Below, piece by piece: positions 8,929 to 18,894 of a stretch of 64,000 nt of DNA (its first letter is position 1; each line of letters starts with the position of its first letter). The stretch is from Shewanella aestuarii (GTDB lineage: Bacteria > Pseudomonadota > Gammaproteobacteria > Enterobacterales > Shewanellaceae), in assembly GCF_011765625.1 (NCBI RefSeq), contig NZ_CP050313.1:3840501-3904500 (forward strand). The letters are read 5' to 3'. The notes under the pieces are model-generated. The model was not told where the DNA came from. It searched no databases and saw nothing but the letters and a program-made list of their open reading frames with translations. Position numbers and translations under genes: made by a program.

Positions 8929-9429
8929 TTATTTACCCCAAGGATTTTTTGGGTCTTGGGACGGTGCCGATCTTTTAGCCCCTGAGCTACGATTTTGCAC
9001 ATAACCATCTTGCTGTTTTGGCTTATCTTTAGCAAAACGTGGTGCGCCACGATTCATTTTCTTCATTGATTGATAATCCGCTGCAGCTTTCTCGCGCATT
9101 TCAGCAACCAGCTCAACGGTCAATGTTTGCGGTTTACGCGGTGCAATACCGTCAGCAAAACCTCTGGCACGCGGCTTTAACTCTAGCTGAGCCATGCTGC
9201 CTTTGGGCATCCGCTTAAAACGATAAAGATAGAAAGACTCGACCCGCTCTCTTGCCCATTCGGTTTTTTTAAGAAACTTTATCGTCGCTTCCATGCTTGG
9301 ATTCAGGTTAAAACACTCTAACCTCAGCGCAGCATAAAGCACCTTCCAATCATAAAAATCAACAAGTTCAGTCACCATAGTGTCTAAACTCAGGCCGTGC
9401 AGTGGGTTATTCTGTTGTTTTTCAATCAT
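8929..9429 (-). CDS. VF530 family DNA-binding protein
   Basis: Residues 1-75 match the VF530 fold: NPLHGLSLDTMVTELVDFY, then ECFNLNPSMEATIKFLKKT and WARERVESFYLYRFK. VF530 proteins are small helical DNA-binding proteins of unclear biological role. The usual protein is about 80 residues. This one has a further 85 residues that are basic and Gly/Ser/Lys-rich at the end (PRFAKDKPKQQ, SAPSQDPKNPWGK), which could add non-specific nucleic-acid binding. The gene is monocistronic with a strong terminator. The family call is confident; the role is not known. Confidence 0.85.
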   Translation of the reverse strand: MIEKQQNNPLHGLSLDTMVTELVDFYDWKVLYAALRLECFNLNPSMEATIKFLKKTEWARERVESFYLYRFKRMPKGSMAQLELKPRARGFADGIAPRKPQTLTVELVAEMREKAAADYQSMKKMNRGAPRFAKDKPKQQDGYVQNRSSGAKRSAPSQDPKNPWGK

Positions 9430-9774
9430 GTGAGGCTCAGTAAAAGATAAGTATTTAAAAGAAATCGCAGTGTATTGTTGCTACCGGCACATTATAGCGG
9501 TTTTCATTACAAATATCGGGTTATTTTTCAGTATTAAGCCAATAAGCTACAAGCGATATAGGCAGCGATTTGGCAACTCACCCCCAATTAACCTCAATCA
9601 CATTCTTCGTTGGAACTCATTAATTTTTTACGTCTTAAAACGGCAATTATCACCCCAGCAACTACACTAATACAGTCAGATAACCATAAATTAATTGTGG
9701 CTACTAAGCAGCCATAACCCAAACAAGATTGCTTATTATGAGTTGGGGACAAAGTTAACAGGTTGGATATAGTT
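9430..9774. other. Intergenic gap without a supported gene
   Basis: About 345 AT-rich bases separating two outward-facing genes, so they hold both promoters. Short frames exist on each strand but lack a ribosome-binding site and a recognisable family. Confidence 0.5.
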
Positions 9775-10746
9775 ATGATGCTACGCAGTGTTTTGCTGGT
9801 TTTTTGCTTCATCTTCAACAGCGTTTATTGCTATGGCGCGACCATTTTAGTTATCAAAAGCTACCATGCAGAGAACCCTTGGGACACAAGCTACAAGCAG
9901 GCGCTAGAAGCAGCCTTAAATGCTGAGCATGATATGTTTTATTTTGAAATGGACACTAAACGACTCCCTGAATCTCAATACTTAGCCCAAGCCGATGCCG
10001 CTTGGCAACTTTACAATAAGCTCAAACCCGCATTGGTGATATTGGGTGATGATAACGCCCTAAAATATATGGGGCCTAAATTAACCGCCACGCAAACCCC
10101 TGTGGTTTATTTAGGCATTAATGCCAACCCACGCAACTATGGTGTCACCCAAAAAGATCAAATATCTGGCGTACTGGAAAGACCCTTACTTAAACGTTCT
10201 ATGGTTATGCTTAATGCTATTTTACCGATAAAAAAGCTATTAGTGCTGTTTGACTCAGCCTCCACTAGCAAGGTCATTAGAGAGGACAGTTTTAATAACC
10301 AAGACAGCCTGACATTAAACGGCATACAAATAGACCTTAAATTTATTGATAACTACAGCCAGTGGCAATCGTTAGTGCTATCAGCCAAACAACAAAACTA
10401 CGACGCAATGATTGTGGGCCTTTACCAAGCCCTATTTGATGACAGCGGCAATCATGTTGACCCAGAGCAGGTCATAGAATGGACCTCAACCCATGCCCAA
10501 GTCCCCCCTTTCGGTTTTTGGGACTTTTCAGTAGGCGAGCAAAAAACAATTGGCGGTTTTGTCATATCAGGATATGAGCAAGGTTTGTTAGCCAGCCAAA
10601 TTGCCTTGCAAATGCTGGCTGGCAAGCACGCCATAAAGATACAAACGAGTGAACAAGGTCACTTCTTATTTAGCAAAAATCAGTTAGCCAAATGGAAAAT
10701 AGTATTGCCACCAGAAATTGACGATAAGTCAGAAAAAGTGAATTAG
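9775..10746 (+). CDS. Orphan periplasmic substrate-binding protein (PF04392-like)
   Basis: About 324 residues with a signal peptide (MMLRSVLLVFCFIFNS, ending near YG) followed by a two-lobed binding-protein pattern: ATILVIKSYHAENPWDTSYKQAL, LVILGDDNALKYMG, VVYLGINANPRNYG, and AMIVGLYQALFDD in the second lobe. This resembles the ABC_sub_bind (PF04392) family, which also supplies periplasmic sensor domains. No permease or ATPase gene is adjacent, so it may deliver to a remote transporter or signal to a receptor. The frame is open from a TTG at 9763, but the ATG pair at 9775/9778 fits the signal peptide better. The ligand is unknown. Confidence 0.7.
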   Translation: MMLRSVLLVFCFIFNSVYCYGATILVIKSYHAENPWDTSYKQALEAALNAEHDMFYFEMDTKRLPESQYLAQADAAWQLYNKLKPALVILGDDNALKYMGPKLTATQTPVVYLGINANPRNYGVTQKDQISGVLERPLLKRSMVMLNAILPIKKLLVLFDSASTSKVIREDSFNNQDSLTLNGIQIDLKFIDNYSQWQSLVLSAKQQNYDAMIVGLYQALFDDSGNHVDPEQVIEWTSTHAQVPPFGFWDFSVGEQKTIGGFVISGYEQGLLASQIALQMLAGKHAIKIQTSEQGHFLFSKNQLAKWKIVLPPEIDDKSEKVN

Positions 10747-10778
10747 ACAAAACCAAGGTTAATTTGTATTAACGTAAA

Positions 10779-10808
10779 AATGCCAGTTGAATCACGTCAA
10801 CTGGCATT
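10779..10808. terminator. Bidirectional terminator between convergent genes
   Basis: AATGCCAGTTGA pairs with TCAACTGGCATT across a six-base loop, between the stop of the binding-protein gene and the stop of nrfA. Confidence 0.75.
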
Positions 10809-10854
10809 CATTTTAAACCCAATTAATCAGGTAATATGCTTACTATTTATCAGG

Positions 10855-12420
10855 TTATTTAAGTTTAACTGGCCATTCTTTTTCAACGCGCTCTTTTAAG
10901 AACACTTCTTTAGACTGACTCATGCCTTCAAAGCTTAAACCGACTAACGGCTGTAGCTTCTCTTTGCTATCGTACTTAGTCGCATCATACTTATAATCCG
11001 GTGCGTACTTAGCTAATAACGCATCCGCTTCAGCGATAGCTTGGTCAAGAATGCCATTTGATTTAGTTAATAAGCGTACCGCTTCAGTCGGATTATGCGC
11101 ATGAATACCATGAGACGCCGTTGCACTGTCCCAGAACCACTGTGCATTTCTTACTTTAACTAATAAGCTATTCATTTCACCAGCTAACGGTGTTTTCTGC
11201 TTAAGTGCAGCTTGGTAAGCAGCTTGCGCTTCGCCAATAGTCTTACCTGACTCTAAGCCTTTCACACCATTAGCAGCCCAAATAGCTTGCGCTTTAAAGT
11301 GAACTTCAGTTAAACGTGGATCAGTTCCGTTAGCGGCAAAACGTAGCTGGTTAATTTCCGCTTTGCGCTCGTCAAGAATCTCTTTAAAGTCACCGGCTTC
11401 ATGACAACTTTGACAATCGGCTGGCAGCTTTTCAGCTTCAAAAGTCACTTTATGATCAATAAAAGACTTACCTTGTTCGTTAGTTGTTTGTGTCATATGA
11501 CAAGTCGTACAACCAAACTCTAAGTGATTGTCCATTGCATGCTCAGTACGGTCCATCATGTTTTCAAACTCAGGGTGTTGAGTTTTAACCATAGGCGCAC
11601 CAGAAACAGCGTTAGTCCAATCCTTAAATCCACGGTTATCGAAATAAGCTAGCTGAGCTTCAGAGGCAAAACCTTTATATAAACCATCAGTGCCTTTGTA
11701 ACCAACAAAGTCTTTATAATCAGTTTCTACACCTGGAACCCAATAATCCCATGGGAACTTAACTTTTTTACTGTCAGTGCCATCAAAGTAGTATTCCACA
11801 TGACACTGAGCACAAGTTTGACTGGCTTGTAAAACTGAGTCTTGCTTAGCAAAATCTTTACCAATCGTTTTCATTGCGCGGTCAGCATAAGGGCGGCTCA
11901 TTCTTAATTCTTGAGTCCCTAGCTCATGACAATCTGCACAACCAATGGTGTTAGACATTTCATGGCCCCAAGTAGACCAAGCATTGTCAGAAAACTTGCC
12001 TTCTCCCACTTCATCATACATGCGGGCCACATCAGGAGACTTACAAGACCAGCAACTTGCAGACATCGCTTCACCTTGCATAACACCGTCTTTATTCATC
12101 ATTGGATGACCAACACGTAAGGTTTTAATCACATCAGTTAATGCAAAGTGGTGGCCACGCGCACGGTTATAGTCTTTAGCAAAACCATAACCCGCCCAAG
12201 CAGCAATAAGATTTGGATTAGCAGCAAGTAAATCATCTGGTTTACCCGATACCGGATTGCTTTGTTCAGTTTCGGCCCACGTTTTGTATTGCTCAGGGAA
12301 AGCTTTCTGCCAATTATCACTATTATAAAAATCAGTCTTTGCTTCACTTGCAATCGCATTACCAACAAATACTGTCGATACCATTACAGCCAGTGCAATT
12401 CTTTTTAGTTTCATCTTCAT
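10855..12420 (-). CDS. nrfA: Ammonia-forming cytochrome c nitrite reductase NrfA
   Basis: Periplasmic pentaheme enzyme reducing nitrite to ammonia with six electrons. Five heme sites are visible: CWSCK (residues 123-127), the lysine-ligated catalytic heme diagnostic of NrfA, then CADCH (161), CAQCH (203), CTTCH (304) and CQSCH (336). A signal peptide covers about residues 1-25 (ending AIA). At 521 residues it is longer than E. coli NrfA (478). No nrfB, nrfC or nrfD is adjacent; in Shewanella, electrons are known to come from the quinol dehydrogenase CymA, which lies outside this window. The gene is monocistronic. Upstream, 650 AT-rich bases contain a weak CRP-like sequence. Confidence 0.97.
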   Translation of the reverse strand: MKMKLKRIALAVMVSTVFVGNAIASEAKTDFYNSDNWQKAFPEQYKTWAETEQSNPVSGKPDDLLAANPNLIAAWAGYGFAKDYNRARGHHFALTDVIKTLRVGHPMMNKDGVMQGEAMSASCWSCKSPDVARMYDEVGEGKFSDNAWSTWGHEMSNTIGCADCHELGTQELRMSRPYADRAMKTIGKDFAKQDSVLQASQTCAQCHVEYYFDGTDSKKVKFPWDYWVPGVETDYKDFVGYKGTDGLYKGFASEAQLAYFDNRGFKDWTNAVSGAPMVKTQHPEFENMMDRTEHAMDNHLEFGCTTCHMTQTTNEQGKSFIDHKVTFEAEKLPADCQSCHEAGDFKEILDERKAEINQLRFAANGTDPRLTEVHFKAQAIWAANGVKGLESGKTIGEAQAAYQAALKQKTPLAGEMNSLLVKVRNAQWFWDSATASHGIHAHNPTEAVRLLTKSNGILDQAIAEADALLAKYAPDYKYDATKYDSKEKLQPLVGLSFEGMSQSKEVFLKERVEKEWPVKLK

Positions 12421-13072
12421 TCCTCACTGGGATTATTATTATGATGTACTACAACCAACTATATTAACGGCAAAATCAAAACCGTTAATTCATTTTGATT
12501 ATTACACTGAAAATCCAAAGGTAAATTAAATTGATTACATAATGTGATCATAATCCAACCCATTAGCAAAGGTTTGTTTTCATGAAAAAAATAAATACCC
12601 ACAAATAGGTAGATTGTAAGAATAGTGATTTCAACCCTGTTGCAAAAAATAAAACGAAGAAAGGGAATAAACAGCAAGCTATTGATTTAAAGAATAAAAA
12701 AATTAAATTGTGGACTAAAAACAAAGTGTGGAAATGATTAAAAAAATAACACTCATATTTAGTGAAGATGTTATTATTAAATTTAAATTAAAATTCAGAT
12801 TGAAAAGATACAAAAAAAATGACGAAACTCAAAAAAACAACAACAATAGCGCTCACCATTAAATAATAAGCAAAATATAAATTAGCAGCCAATTAAAAAC
12901 TACTCACTAATAAAGAAAGATAAGAAACACATATTTATTTCATCCGTCCAAAATCAATTTTTATATAACGCTAAATTTAGATTAACTAAAAAAGAAAACG
13001 TGAATTAAAATACATATGATTGGCGATATAAATCACATGATTCAACCGCCAAACAGAGATCAGCAAATACAA
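12421..13072. other. AT-rich upstream region of nrfA
   Basis: About 650 very AT-rich bases. At 12474-12500 an eight-base perfect inverted repeat (AATCAAAA / TTTTGATT) flanks an 11-base spacer. At 12543-12558 TGTGA-N6-TCCAA is a weak CRP-like site about 125 bases upstream of nrfA. A short hydrophobic frame at 12459-12677 is probably non-coding. Nothing else is supported. Confidence 0.35.
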
Positions 13073-13348
13073 TTAATGTGTCGGCTTGACGCCATGTTTA
13101 ACCATATCCTGTCCGTTTTTGAATACCTCATCGGTCACCCAACGTCCAAGCAATAGTTTATGAGCCTCTCCAAAAACCGCCACAAAATGTCGACCATCGG
13201 CATTGCTGGTTGCCATGCCTACACCCACAACCCCTTGCAGCCCTAAACCACCTTTTTCAACTAGCAATAAAAACTGTCTTAATTGCTCTAAAGAGCTGAT
13301 CACATCACCTTCAAAATTCATACTTACATCTGCCTTTTCAAATATCAT
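13073..13348 (-). CDS. Small conserved-looking protein of unknown function
   Basis: A 91-residue frame without signal peptide or membrane segment. It has balanced composition and a recognisable alternation of helix and strand: SLEQLRQFLLLVEKGG, LQGVVGVGMATSNADGRHFVAVFG. It starts at an ATG at 13348 or at the internal ATG at 13321; neither has a clear ribosome-binding site. Base composition is higher in G+C than the surrounding AT-rich flanks, which supports coding. The gene is isolated between long AT-rich spacers. I do not recognise the family. Confidence 0.55.
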   Translation of the reverse strand: MIFEKADVSMNFEGDVISSLEQLRQFLLLVEKGGLGLQGVVGVGMATSNADGRHFVAVFGEAHKLLLGRWVTDEVFKNGQDMVKHGVKPTH

Positions 13349-13555
13349 ACTCGGTGTATTTTAGCGTAATTAGCATAACCAAACTAAAAATAAACGCGTT
13401 TGCGCGTCAGTGTCGTTAAACAATTAGTAATGAGTTTTATTTTCAATATTATCAATCAATTATATTTTTCTAATTAAACCAGCGTTACGACTAAACGAGT
13501 TATTCAAAATGACTAACAAAGACCAATATCGAAATAAAAAACTATAACTTACAAA

Positions 13556-14329
13556 CTATTTCATTGCGGATATCACATGCACATCAAAGCGATTTTTCTT
13601 AGTGGCAATCACCATACTGGGTTTTACACCATCTAAATCTTCCGCATAATCGGGGCGCTTAATAACCACACGTTTTGTTGCTAATGCCATGGCGGGCGCA
13701 AGTAACCCATCGGCGTCTAAATCTGCGCCCACTAAGGTTTGAAATACGCGCATTTCTTTTTTGACTAAAGCAGATTTTTCACGATGGGGATACATAGGGT
13801 CTAAGTAGACTACATCGATTTCAGTGCCTGATTTTTCAGCAGCTTGGGCCAATGCGGTAATACTCGAACCATGAAACAAACTCATTCGCTCGCGCATCCA
13901 GCTTCCAATTTCAGCGTCTTCATAGGCGCGGCGCAGTCCGTCTTCAAGCAATGCAGCCACAACAGGATGACGCTCAACCATAATCACTTTGCAACCAAGG
14001 CTAGCCAATACAAAAGCATCGCGACCTAATCCTGCAGTGCCGTCCACCACAGTAGGCGTAACGCCCTGCTTTAGACCAACCGCTTTTGCAATCGATTGAC
14101 CACGTCCACCACCAAATTTACGTCGATGAGCCACCGCGCCAGACACAAAGTCGACACTGATACCGTCTAATTTGGGCTCGTCACGTTTATGCAGACTTAA
14201 GGTATTGTTGTCGAAGCGCAATTCAAACAGCGCTTGCTTGTCCCATACCAGTCCCCAACGCTCACATATATCAACAAGAGACGGATATTGCTGATTAAAA
14301 AAAATCGGTATTTGCAAAAGTAATTCCAA
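13556..14329 (-). CDS. rsmJ: 16S rRNA (guanine1516-N2)-methyltransferase RsmJ
   Basis: An SAM-dependent methyltransferase closely following the RsmJ (YhiQ) pattern: [37 protein letters not shown], the SAM-binding [17 protein letters not shown], and the catalytic-region YLDPMYP followed by [12 protein letters not shown]. It methylates G1516 of 16S rRNA. The start is uncertain: the frame opens with TTG at 14329, and a second TTG at 14317 is better spaced from a GGA. It is transcribed divergently from rlmJ, which begins about 130 bases away. Pairing two rRNA methyltransferases recalls the E. coli gor/rlmJ/prlC/rsmJ neighbourhood. Confidence 0.93.
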   Translation of the reverse strand: MELLLQIPIFFNQQYPSLVDICERWGLVWDKQALFELRFDNNTLSLHKRDEPKLDGISVDFVSGAVAHRRKFGGGRGQSIAKAVGLKQGVTPTVVDGTAGLGRDAFVLASLGCKVIMVERHPVVAALLEDGLRRAYEDAEIGSWMRERMSLFHGSSITALAQAAEKSGTEIDVVYLDPMYPHREKSALVKKEMRVFQTLVGADLDADGLLAPAMALATKRVVIKRPDYAEDLDGVKPSMVIATKKNRFDVHVISAMK

Positions 14330-14456
14330 GCATTAAGTAAACTCTTGGCTATTATGCCAAAAGCCCGCAACAGTGAATACCTATACCTCAACAAACTAAA
14401 CACCTATAATGTCTGCATCTTGCAGTATCCACTGCGCAGCTATTTCGGACTCTTCC

Positions 14457-15299
14457 ATGTTAAGTTACCGCCACGGTTTTCACGCCGGCAATTATGCCGA
14501 TGTTCTCAAGCACGCTATGTTGTTACAGGTGCTAAAACTGATGCACAAAAAAGATAAGCCAATGGCCTATATCGACACTCATGCCGGTGCGGGTGGTTAT
14601 GCATTAACGGATGAGTTTGCCAAAAAAACCGGTGAGTACTTAGACGGCGTGGCCAAACTTTGGGGCAAAGAAGATTTACCCGAAAGCCTGCAGCTTTATA
14701 TTGATGATGTAAAACATTTCAACCAAGGTGAAGAGGACTTAGCTTTTTATCCCGGTTCACCTGCGTTTGTTGATATGAACATGCGTCCTAAAGATCGTAT
14801 GGTGTTGCACGAGCTTCATAGCACTGACTTTGTCTCACTTGACGAGCAATTTGCTAACGACCGACAAGTTAAAGTCATCAATAGTGATGGCTTAAAAGGT
14901 TTAATTGCTGCGGTGCCGCCACTTGAGCGCCGAGGGGTGATATTAATTGATCCAAGCTACGAGATAAAAACCGACTATCAAGATGTTGCTCATGCAATTA
15001 TTAAAGCGCACAAACGCTTTGCTACTGGGGTATTTATGTTGTGGTATCCGGTGGTTGATAGAGCGCAAACTGAATCTATGTTGAAAATATTAGCCACCAG
15101 CGGCATTAAAAACCAGCTACGCGTTGAGCAAGCAATTAAACCTGACAGTAATGAATTTGGTATGACCGCTGCCGGATTATGGATTATTAACCCACCTTGG
15201 CAACTCGATGTGGCGGCTAAAGAAATGCTCGACTATTTAGAACGCCGTTTAGGTCAAAGCGGTGGTAAAACCGTGGTAAAACAAGAAGTGCCAGAATAA
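14457..15299 (+). CDS. rlmJ: 23S rRNA (adenine2030-N6)-methyltransferase RlmJ
   Basis: About 280 residues starting MLSYRHGFHAGNYADVLKH, the signature N-terminus of RlmJ (YhiR). It is followed by YIDTHAGAGGYAL, the SAM motif, and the N6-adenine methyltransferase motif LIDPSYE. RlmJ methylates A2030 of 23S rRNA. The frame is open from 14409, but the ATG at 14457 matches the family start. It ends at a strong bidirectional terminator. Confidence 0.95.
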   Translation: MLSYRHGFHAGNYADVLKHAMLLQVLKLMHKKDKPMAYIDTHAGAGGYALTDEFAKKTGEYLDGVAKLWGKEDLPESLQLYIDDVKHFNQGEEDLAFYPGSPAFVDMNMRPKDRMVLHELHSTDFVSLDEQFANDRQVKVINSDGLKGLIAAVPPLERRGVILIDPSYEIKTDYQDVAHAIIKAHKRFATGVFMLWYPVVDRAQTESMLKILATSGIKNQLRVEQAIKPDSNEFGMTAAGLWIINPPWQLDVAAKEMLDYLERRLGQSGGKTVVKQEVPE

Positions 15300-15356
15300 G
15301 TTATTTATCAATGAATATGGCGTTATACCTAACACCCCCCGCCAATCATCAAAACT

Positions 15357-15392
15357 AAAAAGCCCATGTAATAGTGATTACATGGGCTTTTT
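15357..15392. terminator. Bidirectional terminator between rlmJ and the M28 peptidase gene
   Basis: A long inverted repeat, AAAAAGCCCATGTAAT with ATTACATGGGCTTTTT, around a short loop between convergent stops. Confidence 0.88.
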
Positions 15393-15417
15393 GCATCTAA
15401 AACGCCGCATTATCACA

Positions 15418-16836
15418 CTAGAAAAACGCCCCTGCCGCACCCGGGAATACCACAGGGCTAGCATTACCATTGGCAGCCACACTGGCTACACCAAACAGAT
15501 AATTATCTATGACCCTATTTTTTAAAATAAATTCATTCACATTGCCAACATAACGGCTATGAGTCCATTCCGGTTCAGTTGTTAAACGCCAATACACTCG
15601 ATATCCCACCACGGTTTTGTCTGCGTTTTTTGCCCAGCTTAATGTGGTGTCAGGTGAAACTTGGCCTTTTATCGTGACCTTGGTTGGCGGTGCGGGTGCC
15701 CATGCCATTGACGCTAAGCTAATGGCATTAAGCGCGGTAAGTTTGGCGTTAAAATCAAAATCGACCCCTTCAATAACATCACCGTATTCAATGCCATTTT
15801 CATTGCGAATATCTTGATGCTGACGATCATAATGCTCGTTGGTTTCCATCACTCGCACCGCAGGGAAACCGGCTTTATTAAAGGGTAAATGATGCCCGCC
15901 ACGGCCAAATCTATCTAGGCGGTACACTAACATGACATCCAGATTAGTCATGTATTGGTCCACCAGCGTTTTTATTTTACGTGCAAGATTGCGAGAGGCA
16001 GAATCGTTTTCACCGCCGCCAAAATAGCGCTGTTTGGCTTCTTCAGGCGTTTCAACAAAGCGCACGCCTTCAGAAAATATACGTACCGTTGAATTATTAA
16101 TAACCCCGTTAATACCAGCAATATTGCCTATCATGTCGTTATTTAATACCGCTTGCACTTGCCAGTGATTGTCTTGGGCGTATTTTGCTAAAATATCACC
16201 GCCGTATAAGCCCTGCTCTTCACCGGACAAGGCGGCATAAACTATGGTGCCGTTAAACTGATATTTAGATAAAACCCGTGCAGCTTCAATGGCCCCTGCA
16301 ACACCTGAGGCATTATCGTTGGCTCCGGGTGACATAGAGGTGGCGTCAAGTACGTCAGTTACCCGAGAATCAATATCACCGCTCATCATCACCACGCGAT
16401 TAGGATCAGCCTTACCACGTTGAATGGCAATCACATTGACCACTTCCGTTGGCTCGGCAATACGTTTGCCTTGCACTGTGTCACTCACAGTAAGCACTTC
16501 TAAACAGCCGCCACATTCTGTTGATATTCGCTTAAATTCAGCTTCAATCCAACGTCTGGCTGCGCCTATGCCTTGGGTGTCTGAAGTGGTGTCTGACAGC
16601 GTATGTCGAGTGCCAAAGCTCACCAGTTTACGCAGGTCTTGTTCAATACGCTGTGGACTAGGAGCGGTGGCAATATCGTATAACCTAAGGTCTTCTTGCG
16701 ATGGCGCTGCGGCATTTTCCGCTTTTACCGGCGTAACTAAACAAGCGCTAAACACCCCTAAAGCTAAGGTGCAAGCCACCAAATGACTAGGCATAACATT
16801 ATGAATGTTGTTAAATATTGAGGTTGCTTTCATCAT
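15418..16836 (-). CDS. Exported M28-family zinc aminopeptidase
   Basis: A 472-residue protein with a signal peptide (hydrophobic about 20-38, ending VKA) and an M28 peptidase domain. Metal-site motifs in order are SGDIDSR (Asp where many members have His), PGANDNASG, ALSGEEQGLYGG (the general base Glu and a ligand), NNDMIGN, and the final His in NEHYDRQHQD. The C-terminal 90 residues resemble a fibronectin-III-like module (VTIKGQVSPDTTLSW, VVGYRVYWRL), so it is probably secreted or surface-exposed and may degrade peptides. The gene is 23 bases downstream of the lytic transglycosylase gene and could be co-transcribed with it. Confidence 0.9.
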   Translation of the reverse strand: MMKATSIFNNIHNVMPSHLVACTLALGVFSACLVTPVKAENAAAPSQEDLRLYDIATAPSPQRIEQDLRKLVSFGTRHTLSDTTSDTQGIGAARRWIEAEFKRISTECGGCLEVLTVSDTVQGKRIAEPTEVVNVIAIQRGKADPNRVVMMSGDIDSRVTDVLDATSMSPGANDNASGVAGAIEAARVLSKYQFNGTIVYAALSGEEQGLYGGDILAKYAQDNHWQVQAVLNNDMIGNIAGINGVINNSTVRIFSEGVRFVETPEEAKQRYFGGGENDSASRNLARKIKTLVDQYMTNLDVMLVYRLDRFGRGGHHLPFNKAGFPAVRVMETNEHYDRQHQDIRNENGIEYGDVIEGVDFDFNAKLTALNAISLASMAWAPAPPTKVTIKGQVSPDTTLSWAKNADKTVVGYRVYWRLTTEPEWTHSRYVGNVNEFILKNRVIDNYLFGVASVAANGNASPVVFPGAAGAFF

Positions 16837-16859
16837 TTTAACCTTGTGTTTTATGGTGA

Positions 16860-17813
16860 TCAGCTCACTTTACGATAACGGTTATATAAAATTTTCACGC
16901 GCTGCACATAGGCTTGGGTTTCGGGATAAGGTGGAATGCCGTTGTATTGTTTAACGGTAGTTGGGCCAGCATTGTAAGCTGCACAGGCAAGGTCAATATC
17001 GCCATTAAACTGTGCTAGCAACTTGGCTAAATAACGGCTACCACCATCAATATTTTGCTCGGCTTGAAACGCATCGCGCACATTCATATCTTTTGCTGTT
17101 GCCGGCATTAATTGCATTAATCCCATTGCGCCCGCTTTTGATACCACATTAGTACGAAATGCCGACTCGGCATGGATCACCGCTTTGATTAACGCGGGGT
17201 CAATTTGATAACGATGTGCAGCTCGGGCAACTAGGCTGGCATATTCTGATTTAAATAATGGGGTTTTATACCAGTCGATAGTCGAATCTGGCCGACAGGC
17301 AAAGCATTCATATAATAAAATGCGGTAGTTATTATGCCCAGGCTCACTATCACTAAATGCGGTAATGCCGTTTTTTTCATATTGATAAACTTTGCGTTTT
17401 TCGACGCCAAGATCTGACACTATCCCGTTTTCTGAATAACTGGCCTTTAATTGTCGTTTAGCGGGTTTACTGGTGTCAGCCTTGGGCAGCGGATAATCAT
17501 TATCTAATACCACTGCTTTAGAAATGGGCTGGCTTTTATCGGCCGATACCACGCCTTGCGGGCTTAAGTCTGGAAATAAATTTAACTGCGGTTTAGGCTG
17601 ACTTTGTTCAGAGGGCTGATAGCGTGCTTTTATTCTTGACTTGGCTTGATTTACTTTATCATTGCTTGATGCTTGCTGCTGTTGGCTATCGCTCTGGCTC
17701 TGGTTGTTGCTACTATCACTTGCCGCCAGTAATGACTGCGACCATAACAAGCCACTGAGGTTTATGATAAGTCCGAATGAAAATAGCCATTTGAATCGAT
17801 ATCGTGACATCAT
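16860..17813 (-). CDS. Lytic transglycosylase, SLT domain
   Basis: A 317-residue exported protein. An N-terminal hydrophobic segment (about 10-30) precedes a Gln/Ser-rich linker. A DUF4124-like patch (VYQYEKNGITAFSDSEPG) is near residue 140, and an SLT transglycosylase domain follows at about 190-310: LIKAVIHAESAFRTNVVSKAG with the catalytic Glu, then GLMQLMPATA and AAYNAGPTTV. It cleaves peptidoglycan glycan strands to form anhydromuropeptides. It overlaps the LemA-like gene by four bases (ATGA), showing translational coupling. The tail of the domain and the trailing Tyr/Arg-rich end are normal for the family. Confidence 0.92.
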   Translation of the reverse strand: MMSRYRFKWLFSFGLIINLSGLLWSQSLLAASDSSNNQSQSDSQQQQASSNDKVNQAKSRIKARYQPSEQSQPKPQLNLFPDLSPQGVVSADKSQPISKAVVLDNDYPLPKADTSKPAKRQLKASYSENGIVSDLGVEKRKVYQYEKNGITAFSDSEPGHNNYRILLYECFACRPDSTIDWYKTPLFKSEYASLVARAAHRYQIDPALIKAVIHAESAFRTNVVSKAGAMGLMQLMPATAKDMNVRDAFQAEQNIDGGSRYLAKLLAQFNGDIDLACAAYNAGPTTVKQYNGIPPYPETQAYVQRVKILYNRYRKVS

Positions 17814-18376
17814 TTCGCTTTTTCACTAAATTGTGTCGAGCCTGAAGTCGGCACGTTATCTGGCTCGCTTAACGCTAATAGTGGCATGGTGGTAATATTG
17901 GCAATGTTAGCCACAATAGAACCCGGAAATATTTGCACACCTTGGTTTAAATCGGTCACTGCCCGATTATAAAAGTCGGCGGCATGACCATAATCAAGCT
18001 CAAATTGCAGGTATTGGTTTAATTGATTTTCATCCAGCTTATCGGTAGTAACGGTAAAGAATAAGCGACTAAGTAACCGATCCATTAGGGTCCATGTATT
18101 GAGTACTTGGGTTAACTGGGTATCAATTTGCTGTTGCCAACGGCTACTGGCCTGCAATGCGGTTAACTCTGACAGCAGTAATGCTTGCTCGCTGGTTTGG
18201 GGGTGATGAGCTTGGCTTTGCGTCAAAATAGCGCTCAGCAAAGAGCATCGCGACGCCATTCTTTGATCCATCACATTCAATGAATCAAGAGCCGATTGAC
18301 GCTTTTTGATCAGGCTTGCGTACCAAAGGTAACAAAGAATTATGACTAAGCTGGCACTTAGCAGCAATGCTTGCAT
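17810..18376 (-). CDS. LemA-like membrane-anchored protein
   Basis: A 188-residue protein with an N-terminal transmembrane helix (about 3-20), then a long helical region. The C-terminal motif FYNRAVTDLNQGVQIFPGSIVANI is close to the LemA family motif (YN.AV.D.N..I..FP..I.A). LemA-type proteins have an extracytoplasmic helical bundle of unknown biochemical role. The usual N-terminal LVxxRN motif is poorly conserved here. It is coupled to the lytic transglycosylase gene, which suggests a link with cell-wall remodelling, but that is inference. Confidence 0.75.
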   Translation of the reverse strand: MQALLLSASLVIILCYLWYASLIKKRQSALDSLNVMDQRMASRCSLLSAILTQSQAHHPQTSEQALLLSELTALQASSRWQQQIDTQLTQVLNTWTLMDRLLSRLFFTVTTDKLDENQLNQYLQFELDYGHAADFYNRAVTDLNQGVQIFPGSIVANIANITTMPLLALSEPDNVPTSGSTQFSEKAK

Positions 18377-18894
18377 ATTATCTTCCTTTATAATTGTTAT
18401 CCTTCATCATAATCACAATTTCATTCACTTTTCACTTAAAACTCGCTAAATCTGCCACAATAAACTTTTTGCCAACCCGCCAAATAGTAACCAAATATTG
18501 ACAAAAGTTGTTTAAACGCTTTTATTGAGCCATGTATAAAAATTGCAAGCCATTCACACCAAAACCGAGAACAACAAACACCATTGATCACAAAAAAACA
18601 TACAAAAACAATATACTAAAACAGAACTCTTGGTGCGCATTTTTTAAACCACTTTTCAGTTATCTTGAGATAAAAATGCAAAAATGACACTTAAAGCCAT
18701 CAGTTTTACAGGGTTAGATATATTTTTGCTTTCAAAGCCTCATTTCCTTTGATTATTAATTAAGTTTCAGTTAACTATGCTACTGTAGCCTCATAAACTG
18801 GCCTATTCTTATAAACAAACCTGACGACTTTCAATGCGTTTATTAACATAAGCGTTTGATCCCGATTAGGAAAAAAGCCGAATGAAGGAAAACA
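18377..18894. other. Promoter region shared by lemA-like operon and abgT
   Basis: About 520 AT-rich bases between divergent genes. I can see no convincing operator, terminator or small gene. A GAAGGA ribosome-binding site lies before the abgT ATG. Confidence 0.4.

Noticed and set aside
9594..9818. 74-codon minus-strand frame overlapping the start of the binding-protein gene
   Set aside because: Overlaps a better gene at its start, no internal ATG for the hydrophobic part, and no ribosome site.
12543..12558. CRP site TGTGA-N6-TCCAA before nrfA
   Set aside because: Only three of five bases match in the second half-site and the area is AT-rich; kept only as a weak note in the gap entry.
12459..12677. 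72-codon hydrophobic frame on the minus strand upstream of nrfA
   Set aside because: AT-rich, no family match, no ribosome site; typical of chance frames in AT-rich DNA.
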